Shown here: positions 51,773 through 61,039 of the stretch, in pieces
Layout: each line of letters begins with the position of its first letter
Position numbering within the stretch: the first letter of the stretch is position 1
Assembly (NCBI GenBank): GCA_963667195.1
Contig: OY762962.1
Span: forward strand, 1,860,001 to 1,924,000
DNA length: 64,000 nt
Source: UBA7703 sp963667195
Lineage (GTDB): Bacteria; Bacillota; Clostridia; Christensenellales; CAG-138
Direction: 5' to 3'
Notes under the pieces: generated by a model
Told to the model about the DNA's origin: nothing
Seen by the model: only the letters and a program-made list of their open reading frames with translations
Database searches by the model: none
Translations under genes and position numbers: made by a program

Positions 51773-52930
51773 GTGCAGACAATTCTACGCATTGATGTCA
51801 ACCTTTTCATGGCGGTGGTATGCGCCATCATCTATTTTTCCAGCAGAAGAACGTCCGAAAGCAGGTTAATGCACAATCAGCTATTTCGATGGTTGATCGT
51901 CTGCGTGTTCGCACTGTTGATCGTGGAATCGTTCACCTGGATTCTGGATGGTTCCAAGGCGAAATCCGCCATTGTTTTCGATTATCTTGTCACGATATGT
52001 CTCTATCTCCTAACGCCGCTGCCATCTTTTCTTTGGGAACTCTACGTGAAGCTCCAGCTGTTTCAGGATCCGAAATCGGTTCGCCCGGATGTGATCGCAT
52101 TTGGCATCCCGATCGCGGTGAGCTATGTGCTGACTTTGACGTCGCCGTTTACAAACCTGATGTTCCGCTTTGATGCTTCCCATGTTTATCATAGGGGTGT
52201 GCTCTACCCGATTCTTGCGATCATTTCGCTCTTGCCGATCCTTGTATCGTTTCTCTACATACTGATCCACCGGAAAAGACTCACCAGAAAATACGCGCGG
52301 ATGCTATTGATCGTGCCGCTGCTCATTGTTGCGGCCTCGGTGCTGCAGATTGTCTTTTATGGCCTGTCGCTGATTTGGAGCAGTATATCGCTCGCCCTGT
52401 TGTTTGCATACATGCGCATTCAAAGCGATCAGGTGTATCTGGATCATTTGACGGGTGTATTCAACCGAAGGCAGATGGATATCTACCTGGCCGACCGGAT
52501 TCGAATGGCGGAGGCTGGACGCAATTTCTCCTGTGTGCTGCTGGATATCGACCACTTTAAGACCGTAAACGACAAGCTGGGACATGTCGCGGGGGATGAA
52601 GCGCTGAAGGATGCCTCCAACATATTAAAATCCAGCATCCGGAAAGGCGACTTTCTTGCCAGATATGGCGGAGATGAGTTTTTTATCGTGACCGACATCG
52701 ACGACGAGCACGCGCTCCGTTCGCTGATCAACCGGATCAACGAGAATTCGAAGGAATTCAACCGGAGCATGCAGCGGCCGTATTTGATCAGCTTCAGCGC
52801 GGGGGAAACCATCTATGACCCAAAGAGAAAGTGGACGAGAGAACAATTGATCTGCTTTGTGGACGGGCTCATGTATCAAAACAAGTATGAATCCGTTCAA
52901 TCGGAAGTAAAGACTCTGGAAGAGACATAA
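51773..52930 (+). CDS. Membrane diguanylate cyclase (GGDEF)
   Basis: A 385-residue protein with about seven membrane helices in the first 215 residues and a GGDEF domain (about 220-380). The active-site motif is ARYGGDEFF and the product-inhibition site RxxD (RKGD) sits five residues before it, so the enzyme should be active and feedback-inhibited. It makes c-di-GMP from GTP. The start is a GTG at 51773 with AAGAAGGGA upstream. It pairs with the large GGDEF/HD-GYP protein downstream. Confidence 0.93.
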   Translation: MQTILRIDVNLFMAVVCAIIYFSSRRTSESRLMHNQLFRWLIVCVFALLIVESFTWILDGSKAKSAIVFDYLVTICLYLLTPLPSFLWELYVKLQLFQDPKSVRPDVIAFGIPIAVSYVLTLTSPFTNLMFRFDASHVYHRGVLYPILAIISLLPILVSFLYILIHRKRLTRKYARMLLIVPLLIVAASVLQIVFYGLSLIWSSISLALLFAYMRIQSDQVYLDHLTGVFNRRQMDIYLADRIRMAEAGRNFSCVLLDIDHFKTVNDKLGHVAGDEALKDASNILKSSIRKGDFLARYGGDEFFIVTDIDDEHALRSLINRINENSKEFNRSMQRPYLISFSAGETIYDPKRKWTREQLICFVDGLMYQNKYESVQSEVKTLEET

Positions 52931-53010
52931 CCCAGCGCGCAGAACAAAACGGGTTGCGTGGATCAATCAGAGGCGAAAGAATCGGGCCGAAAGGCGGAGG
53001 TGCGGGCAGT

Positions 53011-56000
53011 ATGATCGTCGGAAAAGCCGAGCTTTTGACATTGCTTAGCAATATTGCGCTCCTGCTGATTATGTCGGTGGCATATGAAACGACGAATTTT
53101 ATCCCGTCCAGGTTTCAAAGATGGACGCCCTGGATCAACGGCGTTGTTCTCTCCGGAATCTGCGTTGTGATTATGAACTTTCCGTTTACGCTGATGCCAG
53201 GGCTTGTGTATGATACGCGATCCATTCTCATCAGCGTGACGGGGCTTGTATTCGGGTTGATTCCGACGCTGTTGGCCAGCGTCACCGCGATCCTGTTTCG
53301 CATTCACGTCGGCGGGATCGGAACTCTGACCGGAATTGCGGTCATCATATCCAGCGCTTGTATCGGACTCCTCTGGAGATATCTGATCTATCCGAAAACG
53401 CGGCGTTGGCGCTATCTGAGCGTGTTTTTGATGGGGATTGTCGTACAAGTTATGATGCTGGTATGCACATTGCTCATGCCCTACCCGAAAAACATCGACA
53501 CCATTCGCACAATTGCACTTCCGATCTTGACGATCTATCCTGTCGCCTCGATCCTGCTGAGTGTTTTGCTCATTCGTCAGCAGGAGTATCGTGAGGTTCA
53601 GAACCAACTCGCGCAGTCCAAGGAGCGGTTTCAGTCGCTCTTTGAGAAGGCTCCGTTGGGGTATCAATCGCTGGACATCGACGGGAACTTCCTTGAGGTA
53701 AATCAGCAGTGGCTGGACTTGCTCGGGTACGACAGAGAAGAAGTGATCGGCAGATGGTTCGGGGACTTTGTTGCTCCGGCATATCGCGATGCGTTTCGGG
53801 AGCGTTTTCCGCTCTTTCAGAAGCTGGGACACATCCACAGCGAGTTTGAGATGATTCACAAGAGCGGGAAGCCTGTATTCATCGCGTTTGACGGTAAAGT
53901 TGGATATGACCTGAACGGCGAGTTCTTGCAGACGCACTGCATTTTAAAAGATATCTCAAACGAGGTTCAGATGGCGCAGGAGCTCCGCATCAGCGAGGAG
54001 AAATACCGGCGTTTATACGAAACGATGGCGCTCGGCGTTGTCTATCAGGCGAGTGACGGGGTCATCCTATCCATGAATCCGGCTGCGGAGCGAATTCTTG
54101 GGCTTACGATAGCGGATTTACAGGGAGAAACCTCTGATTCTCACATTTGGAACATTATTAAGGAAGACGGCTCGCCAGCCAAGGGCAGCGATCATCCTTC
54201 CATGATTGCGCTCAAGACCGGTAAACCCTGCGGCCCGATCGTCTTTGGGGTGTATAATCCGAAGGTTGCGGACTTTGTTTGGATCAGCATCATCGCGATT
54301 CCGCTGTTCCATCCCGGCGAGACAGAGCCGTATCAGGCTTATACGACATTTCAGGATATCACAGCCGAGCGCCGCGCAAACCGCAATTACTACCTGCTGT
54401 TTCAGGAGATGGTCGATGCCTTTGCGCTGCATGAGATCATCTGCAACGATAACGGAGAACCGATCGATTACCGCTTCCTGGCTGTCAACTCCGCGTTTGA
54501 GAAGATGACGGGCCTCGTCGCCGAGAACATCATCGGTAAGAGGGTGCTTGAGGTTCTCCCGAAGACGGAGCAGTACTGGATTGATACATATGGAAAAGTC
54601 GCGCTCAGCGGGGAACCGATCCAATTTGAAAACTACAGCAGTGAGACGGACAAACACTTCGTCGTGAGCGCATATCAGCCCGCGCCGAAACAGTTTGCCT
54701 GCACATTTTCTGATATCACCAATCGTGTCCGGGCGGAGCGGGAGGCAAACTGGATCATGTCCCGCCTGCGCGGATTGCTGGAAAACAGCCCGACGCCGAT
54801 CATGATTCTCGACGAGCACGGCAACCTGATCGACGCCTCCACCTCTGCAGAGAGAATGCTGGCACCAAGCCGAAAGGTGAGCCAAGGCGAGCAGAAACGT
54901 TGTGCTCCGCAGGTGATTATCCAAAAGATCGACCGTGCGATGCAGCAAAAAGATCGAGATGTCATTCTCTGCGATCTCGATATTATTGAGTTCGAACAAG
55001 AGAAAAAGTATTACGAAAGTCGATTGTTTTCAATTTACGTGCCCGGTAAGCAAGAGCGCCTGTTTGGTTATATTGCGGTGGACGTCACAGAGCGGGTCTC
55101 CGCCGAACAAGCGCTCAAGCATAGCGAAAAGAAGTATAGTACCTATATCAACAGCGCTCCGTTTGGCATATTTGTCGTCAACGATGCCGGAGAGTACGTC
55201 GATGTGAATCCGGCTGCGAGCATGATTACGGGGTATAATCGCGCACAGCTTCTTCATATGTCGATTCAGGATGTCACCGCGAGCGAGTCGATGGAGGAAG
55301 CGATACAAGGATTTTCCTCGCTCAAGAAGACCGGCACGCTCGATACGGAGTTGCAGTTTATCCGCGCGGATGGGGAATACCGCTGGTGGACCGTCTCCGC
55401 GACGAAACTCTCCGGTGACCGCTATTTGGGATTCTCCACAGATACGACGGATCGAAAGAAAGCCGAAGAAGAACTGATCTTTTTGAGCAATCGCGACTAT
55501 CTGACAGGGCTTTACAACCGCCGTTACTTTGAGGCGGAGCTAAAGCGGAAGGATCAGGAGCAGTTTTTGCCCGTGTCGATCATCATGGGCGATATCAACG
55601 GCGTCAAACTGATCAACGATGCGTTCGGCCACGCGGACGGAGACCGGCTCATTCTCGAATCCGCGCAGATCATCAAGAGCTGCTGCCGGGAAACGGATAC
55701 GCTGGCGCGCATCGGCGGCGATGAGTTTGGGATTATTCTGCCAAACACGGACAGCGCATCCGCACTCAAAATCATCGTTCAGATTCAATCCGCACTGAAG
55801 TCGTTTGATTCTCTCAACCCAAACGATCACTTCCAGCATAGTGTTTCGCTCGGGTTCGGCACAAAAAAGAGCCGAAACGATGAGATGATTCAGGTCATCA
55901 AAGTTGCGGAAGAGTACTTGAGCCAGCGCAAACTGCTGGAGCACAACAGCTCGCACAGCGCAATCATATCGTCGATCAAGGCGACCATGCTGGAGAAGAG

Positions 56001-56514
56001 CCATGAGACGGAAGAACACGCGGAGCGGCTTGTGATTCTCGCAAGGCGGATTGCGGAAGGCCTGAACCTGCCGCAGAAGGATCGGGATCGTCTGGAACTT
56101 CTTGCGACGTTGCATGATATCGGGAAGGTTGGCATCAGCGACCGAATCCTGTCCAAGCCGGGCAAACTGACCGACGAGGAGTGGGTAGAGATGAGGCGCC
56201 ATCCGGAGATCGGCTACCGGATTGCGACGGCCTCGCCGGAATTGATCCCCGTAGCGGAAGGAATTCTGTGCCATCAGGAACGCTGGGACGGCTCCGGCTA
56301 TCCGCAGGGACTCGCCGGAGAGAGCATCCCGCTGCTGTCGCGCATCGTCGCTGTGGTTGACGCATATGACGCGATGACGCAAGATCGCCCGTATCGCGCG
56401 GCGATGTCGCATGAAGCCGCGATTGCGGAGATCAAGCGAAATGCCGGCACACAGTTTGACCCGCATATCGCTGTGATTTTTGTTCAACAACTTCAAAAAG
56501 GCGAGCTGACATAA
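53011..56514 (+). CDS. 5TM-5xPAS-GGDEF-HD-GYP signalling protein
   Basis: A 1167-residue sensor. The N-terminus (about 1-180) is a LytS-type 5TM receptor, followed by five PAS-like modules (roughly 200-330, 335-455, 460-580, 590-695, 700-820), a GGDEF domain with ARIGGDEFG and an intact RxxD (RETD), and an HD-GYP domain with LHDIGKVGIS, CHQERWDGSGYPQG. Both synthesis and breakdown of c-di-GMP appear possible. ATG 53011 is preferred since GGAGG lies 10 bases upstream; a TTG at 52954 has no RBS. The gene ends with a terminator. Confidence 0.93.
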   Translation: MIVGKAELLTLLSNIALLLIMSVAYETTNFIPSRFQRWTPWINGVVLSGICVVIMNFPFTLMPGLVYDTRSILISVTGLVFGLIPTLLASVTAILFRIHVGGIGTLTGIAVIISSACIGLLWRYLIYPKTRRWRYLSVFLMGIVVQVMMLVCTLLMPYPKNIDTIRTIALPILTIYPVASILLSVLLIRQQEYREVQNQLAQSKERFQSLFEKAPLGYQSLDIDGNFLEVNQQWLDLLGYDREEVIGRWFGDFVAPAYRDAFRERFPLFQKLGHIHSEFEMIHKSGKPVFIAFDGKVGYDLNGEFLQTHCILKDISNEVQMAQELRISEEKYRRLYETMALGVVYQASDGVILSMNPAAERILGLTIADLQGETSDSHIWNIIKEDGSPAKGSDHPSMIALKTGKPCGPIVFGVYNPKVADFVWISIIAIPLFHPGETEPYQAYTTFQDITAERRANRNYYLLFQEMVDAFALHEIICNDNGEPIDYRFLAVNSAFEKMTGLVAENIIGKRVLEVLPKTEQYWIDTYGKVALSGEPIQFENYSSETDKHFVVSAYQPAPKQFACTFSDITNRVRAEREANWIMSRLRGLLENSPTPIMILDEHGNLIDASTSAERMLAPSRKVSQGEQKRCAPQVIIQKIDRAMQQKDRDVILCDLDIIEFEQEKKYYESRLFSIYVPGKQERLFGYIAVDVTERVSAEQALKHSEKKYSTYINSAPFGIFVVNDAGEYVDVNPAASMITGYNRAQLLHMSIQDVTASESMEEAIQGFSSLKKTGTLDTELQFIRADGEYRWWTVSATKLSGDRYLGFSTDTTDRKKAEEELIFLSNRDYLTGLYNRRYFEAELKRKDQEQFLPVSIIMGDINGVKLINDAFGHADGDRLILESAQIIKSCCRETDTLARIGGDEFGIILPNTDSASALKIIVQIQSALKSFDSLNPNDHFQHSVSLGFGTKKSRNDEMIQVIKVAEEYLSQRKLLEHNSSHSAIISSIKATMLEKSHETEEHAERLVILARRIAEGLNLPQKDRDRLELLATLHDIGKVGISDRILSKPGKLTDEEWVEMRRHPEIGYRIATASPELIPVAEGILCHQERWDGSGYPQGLAGESIPLLSRIVAVVDAYDAMTQDRPYRAAMSHEAAIAEIKRNAGTQFDPHIAVIFVQQLQKGELT

Positions 56515-56540
56515 TCACTCGCTCGCGTTTCCAAACAAAA

Positions 56541-56567
56541 GAACTGCCGTAAAAGGCAGTTCTTTTT
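56541..56567 (+). terminator. Terminator after the large sensor gene
   Basis: GAACTGCC (56541-56548), loop GTAAAA, GGCAGTTC (56555-56562), T5. Confidence 0.9.
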
Positions 56568-56641
56568 GTTTGTCTCTGCTCTGTTCGGACAATCGCGGTT
56601 TCAGACGTCGGTTAACCCGGATTGCCACCGAACTCAGGCAC

Positions 56642-57388
56642 TTAGTTCGGGCTTGTCTCGAACTCAAAGTTGCTCATGTCTCCGCGATAGTGCGAAAACG
56701 CGAAATCCACCACTGTGTCGTTCATCGTCGTGCTGGTGTTGTTGAAGACCAGCATCGGCCAATCGAACTTCGCGCCGAGGAGATTGACATCCTCAGTCTT
56801 CGCCTTTTCGGCGGAAATCACGGTTCTTGTCTTCTTGAGCCGTGTCTGCGGGTTTTGCATCAGTAGTTCATAGAGAGACTGCTGCTTGAAATCATATCCT
56901 AATATAAAGCTGCAAAGCGAAAACGGCAGATAGTTGCGCACGGTGACTACCGGCTCGTCGTCGATATAGCGCCTGCGGAACATGGTGACGAGCTTTTCGC
57001 CGACCTCGACGTGCATGGCGCCGGAGAGGAACTTGTTCGCCTCGACGATTCCGAGCTCGATCACCTCTGTGCGCGGGGTCTTGCCGGAGCGGGCGACGAG
57101 ACTATAGAACGGTTCGAAAGAATGGAACACATTCTTGGACTCGCTCGGCGTGGTCACAAACGTGCCCTTGCTCTGCTTGCGCTCCAGCCAGCCTTCGTTG
57201 ACCAGCTCGTTGAGCGCCTGCCGAATCGTGGAGCGGCTGACGTGATAGCGCTCCTGGAGGGCATATTCCGTCGGGATCTGGTCGCCCATTGCGTACACGC
57301 CGTTGTGGATATCCCGCAACAACATTTCTTTAATCTGAAAGTATAGTGGGATTGGAACATCCCGATCGAGCAAATATTGTTCCGGCAT
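56642..57388 (-). CDS. GntR/HutC family regulator with UTRA domain
   Basis: A 248-residue repressor. The N-terminal winged helix (about 10-75) has the classic IPTEYALQERYHVSRSTIRQ and LVNEGWLERKQSKGTF. The UTRA ligand domain (about 95-240) binds a sugar phosphate or similar effector. ATG 57388 has GAGAGG upstream. It is divergent from the pfkB-aldolase-ABC operon, and one operator copy overlaps its own promoter, so it should repress both itself and that operon. Confidence 0.94.
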   Translation of the reverse strand: MPEQYLLDRDVPIPLYFQIKEMLLRDIHNGVYAMGDQIPTEYALQERYHVSRSTIRQALNELVNEGWLERKQSKGTFVTTPSESKNVFHSFEPFYSLVARSGKTPRTEVIELGIVEANKFLSGAMHVEVGEKLVTMFRRRYIDDEPVVTVRNYLPFSLCSFILGYDFKQQSLYELLMQNPQTRLKKTRTVISAEKAKTEDVNLLGAKFDWPMLVFNNTSTTMNDTVVDFAFSHYRGDMSNFEFETSPN

Positions 57389-57405
57389 GGCGTACCTCTC
57401 ATCCT

Positions 57406-57454
57406 TTGTACGAACATTATAATACAATTATAAACAAATAATACCGTTTGGCAA
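57406..57454 (-). promoter_or_regulatory. gntR promoter with overlapping operator
   Basis: On the minus strand TTGCCA (57454-57449), 16-bp spacer, TATAAT (57432-57427). The operator TTGTACGAACAT (57406-57417) covers the predicted start of transcription. Confidence 0.65.
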
Positions 57455-57527
57455 GTGAAATTCGATGGGTTTTTCAAAAATTCTGCGCGAATCAGGCGAT
57501 CGGGATGGAAAGTATGGTTTTTATTCA

Positions 57528-57750
57528 ATGTACGTACATACGTAACTATAGAATTACTGTCAGGTTGGGTTAAGCAACAAACATTTCAAATAATCTTGAA
57601 AATATAGCTTGCATTTCCATTTCATCCGTGCAATAATCCAACCATAACATACGAATGTACGAACAAAGCAATTTTTCAAAAGCAACTCAATTTGGCATCT
57701 GTACATTCGAAAGACATCAAACAGCTTCTCAAAGATGAATGTACGTACAT
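57528..57750. promoter_or_regulatory. GntR operator array with pfkB promoter
   Basis: Two perfect copies of the palindrome ATGTACGTACAT lie at 57528-57539 and 57739-57750, each followed by ACG. A degenerate copy ATGTACGAACAA is at 57655-57666. A promoter TTGCAT (57609-57614), 17-bp spacer, AATAAT (57632-57637) reads toward pfkB, and the degenerate site sits just after its start. The perfect sites are 211 bp apart, near 20 helical turns, which would permit looping. Nothing in 57389-57782 looks coding. Confidence 0.7.
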
Positions 57751-57782
57751 ACGCACAGATATCCAAAGGATAAGAGAATCAG

Positions 57783-58742
57783 ATGAACAAGATTTTGTGT
57801 ATTGGCATGCTCGTGTGCGATATCTTAATCAGCACGGTGCCGGACGACATCCTCAGCCGGGACAGCGTAGGCATTCGCCGCCCGATCACCTCCTGCGGTG
57901 GAGACGCGCTGAATGTCGCGATGGGGCTGAGCAAGCTCGGAGCAAACGTGATGATCTCGGGCAGAATTGCGCACGACGTCAGCGGCGCGTTCATCGAGCA
58001 GGCCTGCAAGACGGCGGGCATCGACACACGCGGACTTGTTTACGACGAAACCTGCGCAACCTCGACGACGTTCGCGCTGATCGATGCGCGAGGCGAGCGG
58101 CACTTCCTCACCGACAAGGAGATCTTCGCAAAGCTCGTGGAGAGCGATATCCCGCAAGCGCTGATCGACGAGGCGGACATCGTATACTTCGGAAGCGCGA
58201 TGGCACTCCCCGGCATGGACGGCGGCGGACTGGAACACCTTTTCAGCAAGGCGAGAGCAGCGGGCAAATGGACCGTGATGGACGCTGCGATCGACGAGAC
58301 CCGAACCGACCTCGACTGGCTCGCGGCGCTCGCGCCGACGCTCCGGCAGACGGATGTGTTCTTCCCAAGCATCGACGAAGCGCGCCTCATCACCGGCAAG
58401 AACACGCCGGAGGAGATTGCATCCTGCATGAGCGGGTTTGGCATGAAGGCGTTTGGCATCAAGCTCGGCAAGCGCGGCTGCTTCGTGACAGACTTTCAGC
58501 GCTCGCTGATGGTTCCGGCGCTGAGCTGGATGCCGGTGGTGGACACGACCGGCGCGGGGGACTCCTTCCTCGCGGGACTCATGCGCGGGCTTGCTCAAGG
58601 CTGGGGCATCTTCCGCAGCACGGAGTTTGCGAACACCGTCGCCGCGCAAAACGTCGGTGCCTACGGCGGCACGGCAGGCATTCCCCCGTTTGAGAAAGCG
58701 CTCCGCTTCTTCGAAAACTGGGAACAGAACCACAAAAAATGA
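57783..58742 (+). CDS. PfkB-family carbohydrate kinase
   Basis: A 319-residue ribokinase-like kinase. Features: NKILCIGMLVCDI at the start, the substrate loop SCGGDALNVAMGLSKLG, and the PfkB signature DTTGAGDSFLAG with the catalytic Asp. It phosphorylates a sugar that enters through the downstream ABC system. The following class II aldolase suggests the product is cleaved to triose phosphates after any further step. RBS AAGGATAAGAG is modest. First gene of the operon controlled by the divergent GntR. Confidence 0.93.
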   Translation: MNKILCIGMLVCDILISTVPDDILSRDSVGIRRPITSCGGDALNVAMGLSKLGANVMISGRIAHDVSGAFIEQACKTAGIDTRGLVYDETCATSTTFALIDARGERHFLTDKEIFAKLVESDIPQALIDEADIVYFGSAMALPGMDGGGLEHLFSKARAAGKWTVMDAAIDETRTDLDWLAALAPTLRQTDVFFPSIDEARLITGKNTPEEIASCMSGFGMKAFGIKLGKRGCFVTDFQRSLMVPALSWMPVVDTTGAGDSFLAGLMRGLAQGWGIFRSTEFANTVAAQNVGAYGGTAGIPPFEKALRFFENWEQNHKK

Positions 58743-58878
58743 CACTAATCAAGTAAGAAAGATCACGCGTTCGGAAAGAACCATAAAAAAATAAGTTAAC
58801 CCGGTGTGAGAGATCACACATTCGAATATAAAAGTTTGGTTTAGCCAGAAAAGCAAGAAAAGAAAGAGGGAACCCCAG
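58743..58878. repeat. Two related 17-bp direct repeats between pfkB and aldolase genes
   Basis: AGATCACGCGTTCGGAA (58760-58776) and AGATCACACATTCGAAT (58811-58827) match at 13 of 17 positions, 51 bp apart. They may be binding sites or decayed copies; no promoter or gene is evident. Confidence 0.4.
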
Positions 58879-59727
58879 ATGAACTTGGTATCTATGAAAC
58901 CGATCCTAGACCTCGCGGAAGAGAAAGGCATCGCCTACGGCGCGTATGTCACCGTTTCTTACGATTCCGCACTCGCCGCAATTGAAGCCGGCTCGGAACT
59001 CAACGTTCCGGTTATCTTTATCACGGGCACTGACTGCTGCGACCTGATGGGCGGATTCGCCGGCACGGTCGAAACCGTCAAGCGCGCAGCCGCCAACACG
59101 CTCGTACCCATCGCGCTGCACCTCGATCACTGCAGAACGTACGAAGAGTGCGTTCAGGCGATCAATGCGGGATACTCTTCCGTGATGATCGACGGCTCCT
59201 CGCTTCCGTTTGAAGAGAACATCGCGCTGACCAAACGGGTTGTGGAATATGCGCATCCCCTCGGCATCAGCGTGGAAGGCGAACTCGGCAAGCTGGTCGG
59301 CGAAGAGGGCAACCTCATCGTCAAAGGGCCGGAAGGCGCGCAGACCGATCCCGACGAAGCGCAGGAGTTTGTCCGCCGCACGGGCGTGGACTGCCTCGCG
59401 GTCAGCATCGGCACCCAGCATGGCGCATATCTCGCCGCGCCGAACCTCAACATTGCCCGCCTCAAGGCGATCAAAGCGCTGGTGGACGTGCCCCTCGTGC
59501 TGCACGGCGGTTCCGGCACTCCCGTGGATCAGGTGCAGGATTCCATCCGCAACGGCATCCGCAAGATCAACGTGGCAACCGACGTGCTCACCACGATGAT
59601 CAAGACCTATACCGAGCTTTCCACCGCGCCCGGGTTTAAATACAACACCGCGATCTACCCGAAGGTGAAGGACGCGATGAAGGAATTCATCAAGGGCAAG
59701 ATGAACGATTTCCGGTTCGTGAAATAA
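58879..59727 (+). CDS. Class II fructose-bisphosphate aldolase family protein
   Basis: A 282-residue zinc-dependent aldolase of the GatY/KbaY/FbaA type. The zinc ligand motif is HLDHC (most relatives have HLDHG or HLDHA), and HGGSGTP and NVATDV bind the phosphate. It cleaves a ketose 1,6-bisphosphate to dihydroxyacetone phosphate and an aldehyde. Whether the substrate is tagatose, fructose or another sugar bisphosphate is not decided. RBS AGAGGGAAC precedes ATG 58879. Confidence 0.93.
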   Translation: MNLVSMKPILDLAEEKGIAYGAYVTVSYDSALAAIEAGSELNVPVIFITGTDCCDLMGGFAGTVETVKRAAANTLVPIALHLDHCRTYEECVQAINAGYSSVMIDGSSLPFEENIALTKRVVEYAHPLGISVEGELGKLVGEEGNLIVKGPEGAQTDPDEAQEFVRRTGVDCLAVSIGTQHGAYLAAPNLNIARLKAIKALVDVPLVLHGGSGTPVDQVQDSIRNGIRKINVATDVLTTMIKTYTELSTAPGFKYNTAIYPKVKDAMKEFIKGKMNDFRFVK

Positions 59728-59810
59728 GGCGAACCCGCTGTATCCGGATAACAAGCGAAGAGTCGCTTGTATATAAAAAAAGACCCGATCGAAGGAAAAG
59801 GAGAAGAATG

Positions 59811-60926
59811 ATGAAAAAACTAGTAGCAATCCTCCTCATCGCAGCTCTGGCCCTCTCTATGGTCGCCTGCTCCAGCGCGAGCACCCCGGCTCCCGCGGCG
59901 GCAACCGATGCAGCCACGGCCGCAGCCACCGAACCGACCGCAGACGCGGCGAAACCCGTTGCCGCAACCGTCATCTGGCGCGCGTTTGACGACCAGTATC
60001 AGAGCGGTTTCCGTATCATCATGCAGGCAGAAGCCGACAAGATGACCGGAATCGCACTGGACATGCAGGACGGCGAAAACGACGTCACCAAGACCACCAA
60101 CAAGCTCGAAGCGGCCCTGACGAAGGGCACCGATGCGGTCGCGATCTGCGCGCCCGACACCGAGAGCACCAACTCCCTCATGCTCAAGTGCAAAGACGAG
60201 TCCGTTCCCGTCGTGTTCTTTAACATGATGCCCACGGAAGACACGATGAACGCCTACGACAAAGCCTGGTACGTCGGTGCGGAAGCATCCGAGTCCGGTG
60301 CGATGTGCGCACAGGCCCTCATCAACTACTGGAACGCCAACAAGACCGTTGCGGATAAGAACGGCGACGGCAAGCTCCAGCTGGCCATTCTCCAGGGCGA
60401 AATCGGCAACAACGACGTGATCCTCCGCACTGCGGCCTACGAAGACACCCTCAAGGCGCAGGGCATCGATTACGAAATCGTCGCCATGGACACCGCGAAC
60501 TGGGATAAGGGTCAGGCGCTTGACAAGATGAATGCCTGGATCACCGCGTTCGGCATCGACGGCATTGAAGGCGTACTGTGCAACAACGACGGCATGGCGA
60601 TGGGCGCAGTCCAGGCCGCGCTGAACAACGGCTACAACACGGGTGATCCCGCGAAGTTCCTCCCGATCGTCGGTATCGACGCGACCGTGGAAGCCCTCCA
60701 GGCCATGAAGGACGGCTCCCTGCTCGGCACCGTGCTCAACGACCGCACCAACCAGTCCATCGCAGTCATCAACGTGCTCAAAGCAGCGGTTGCCGGAACC
60801 CCGGTCACCGAAGACGTGGTTGGCGTGCCCTGCAAGGTTGACGGCAAGTACATCTGGATTCCTTACCAGATCGTCGACAGCACCAACCTCGACGCAGTGC
60901 TTGAAGTTATGCTGAGCGTGTCTTAA
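59811..60926 (+). CDS. Sugar ABC transporter substrate-binding lipoprotein
   Basis: A 371-residue lipoprotein: MKKLVAILL signal, lipobox LSMVAC with Cys20, a short Ala/Thr-rich linker, then a periplasmic-binding-protein fold of the RbsB type (Peripla_BP_4) with IWRAFDDQYQSGF, KLEAALTKGTDAVAICAPD and NNDGMAMGAVQAAL. I chose ATG 59811 because AAAGGAG gives 7-base spacing; ATG 59808 gives 4. It captures the sugar outside the cell. A strong intercistronic hairpin follows. Confidence 0.94.
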   Translation: MKKLVAILLIAALALSMVACSSASTPAPAAATDAATAAATEPTADAAKPVAATVIWRAFDDQYQSGFRIIMQAEADKMTGIALDMQDGENDVTKTTNKLEAALTKGTDAVAICAPDTESTNSLMLKCKDESVPVVFFNMMPTEDTMNAYDKAWYVGAEASESGAMCAQALINYWNANKTVADKNGDGKLQLAILQGEIGNNDVILRTAAYEDTLKAQGIDYEIVAMDTANWDKGQALDKMNAWITAFGIDGIEGVLCNNDGMAMGAVQAALNNGYNTGDPAKFLPIVGIDATVEALQAMKDGSLLGTVLNDRTNQSIAVINVLKAAVAGTPVTEDVVGVPCKVDGKYIWIPYQIVDSTNLDAVLEVMLSVS

Positions 60927-60959
60927 GATTAACATCATCCAAATCATTTAGTCACAGCT

Positions 60960-60993
60960 CGTGCGCCGCGTCCGGTACGGGACGCGGCGCACG
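60960..60993 (+). terminator. Strong intercistronic hairpin
   Basis: Perfect 14-bp stem CGTGCGCCGCGTCC (60960-60973) with GGACGCGGCGCACG (60980-60993), loop GGTACG. It lacks a T run, so it probably stabilises the upstream binding-protein mRNA rather than ending transcription. Confidence 0.75.
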
Positions 60994-61039
60994 AAAAACG
61001 CTCCAACGCGGGCAAAGAAGGCCTCCGGGCCTTGGAGGT

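Noticed and set aside
55540..56496. A long minus strand frame across the GGDEF/HD-GYP region.
   Set aside because: Shadow of the large sensor gene; low-complexity product.
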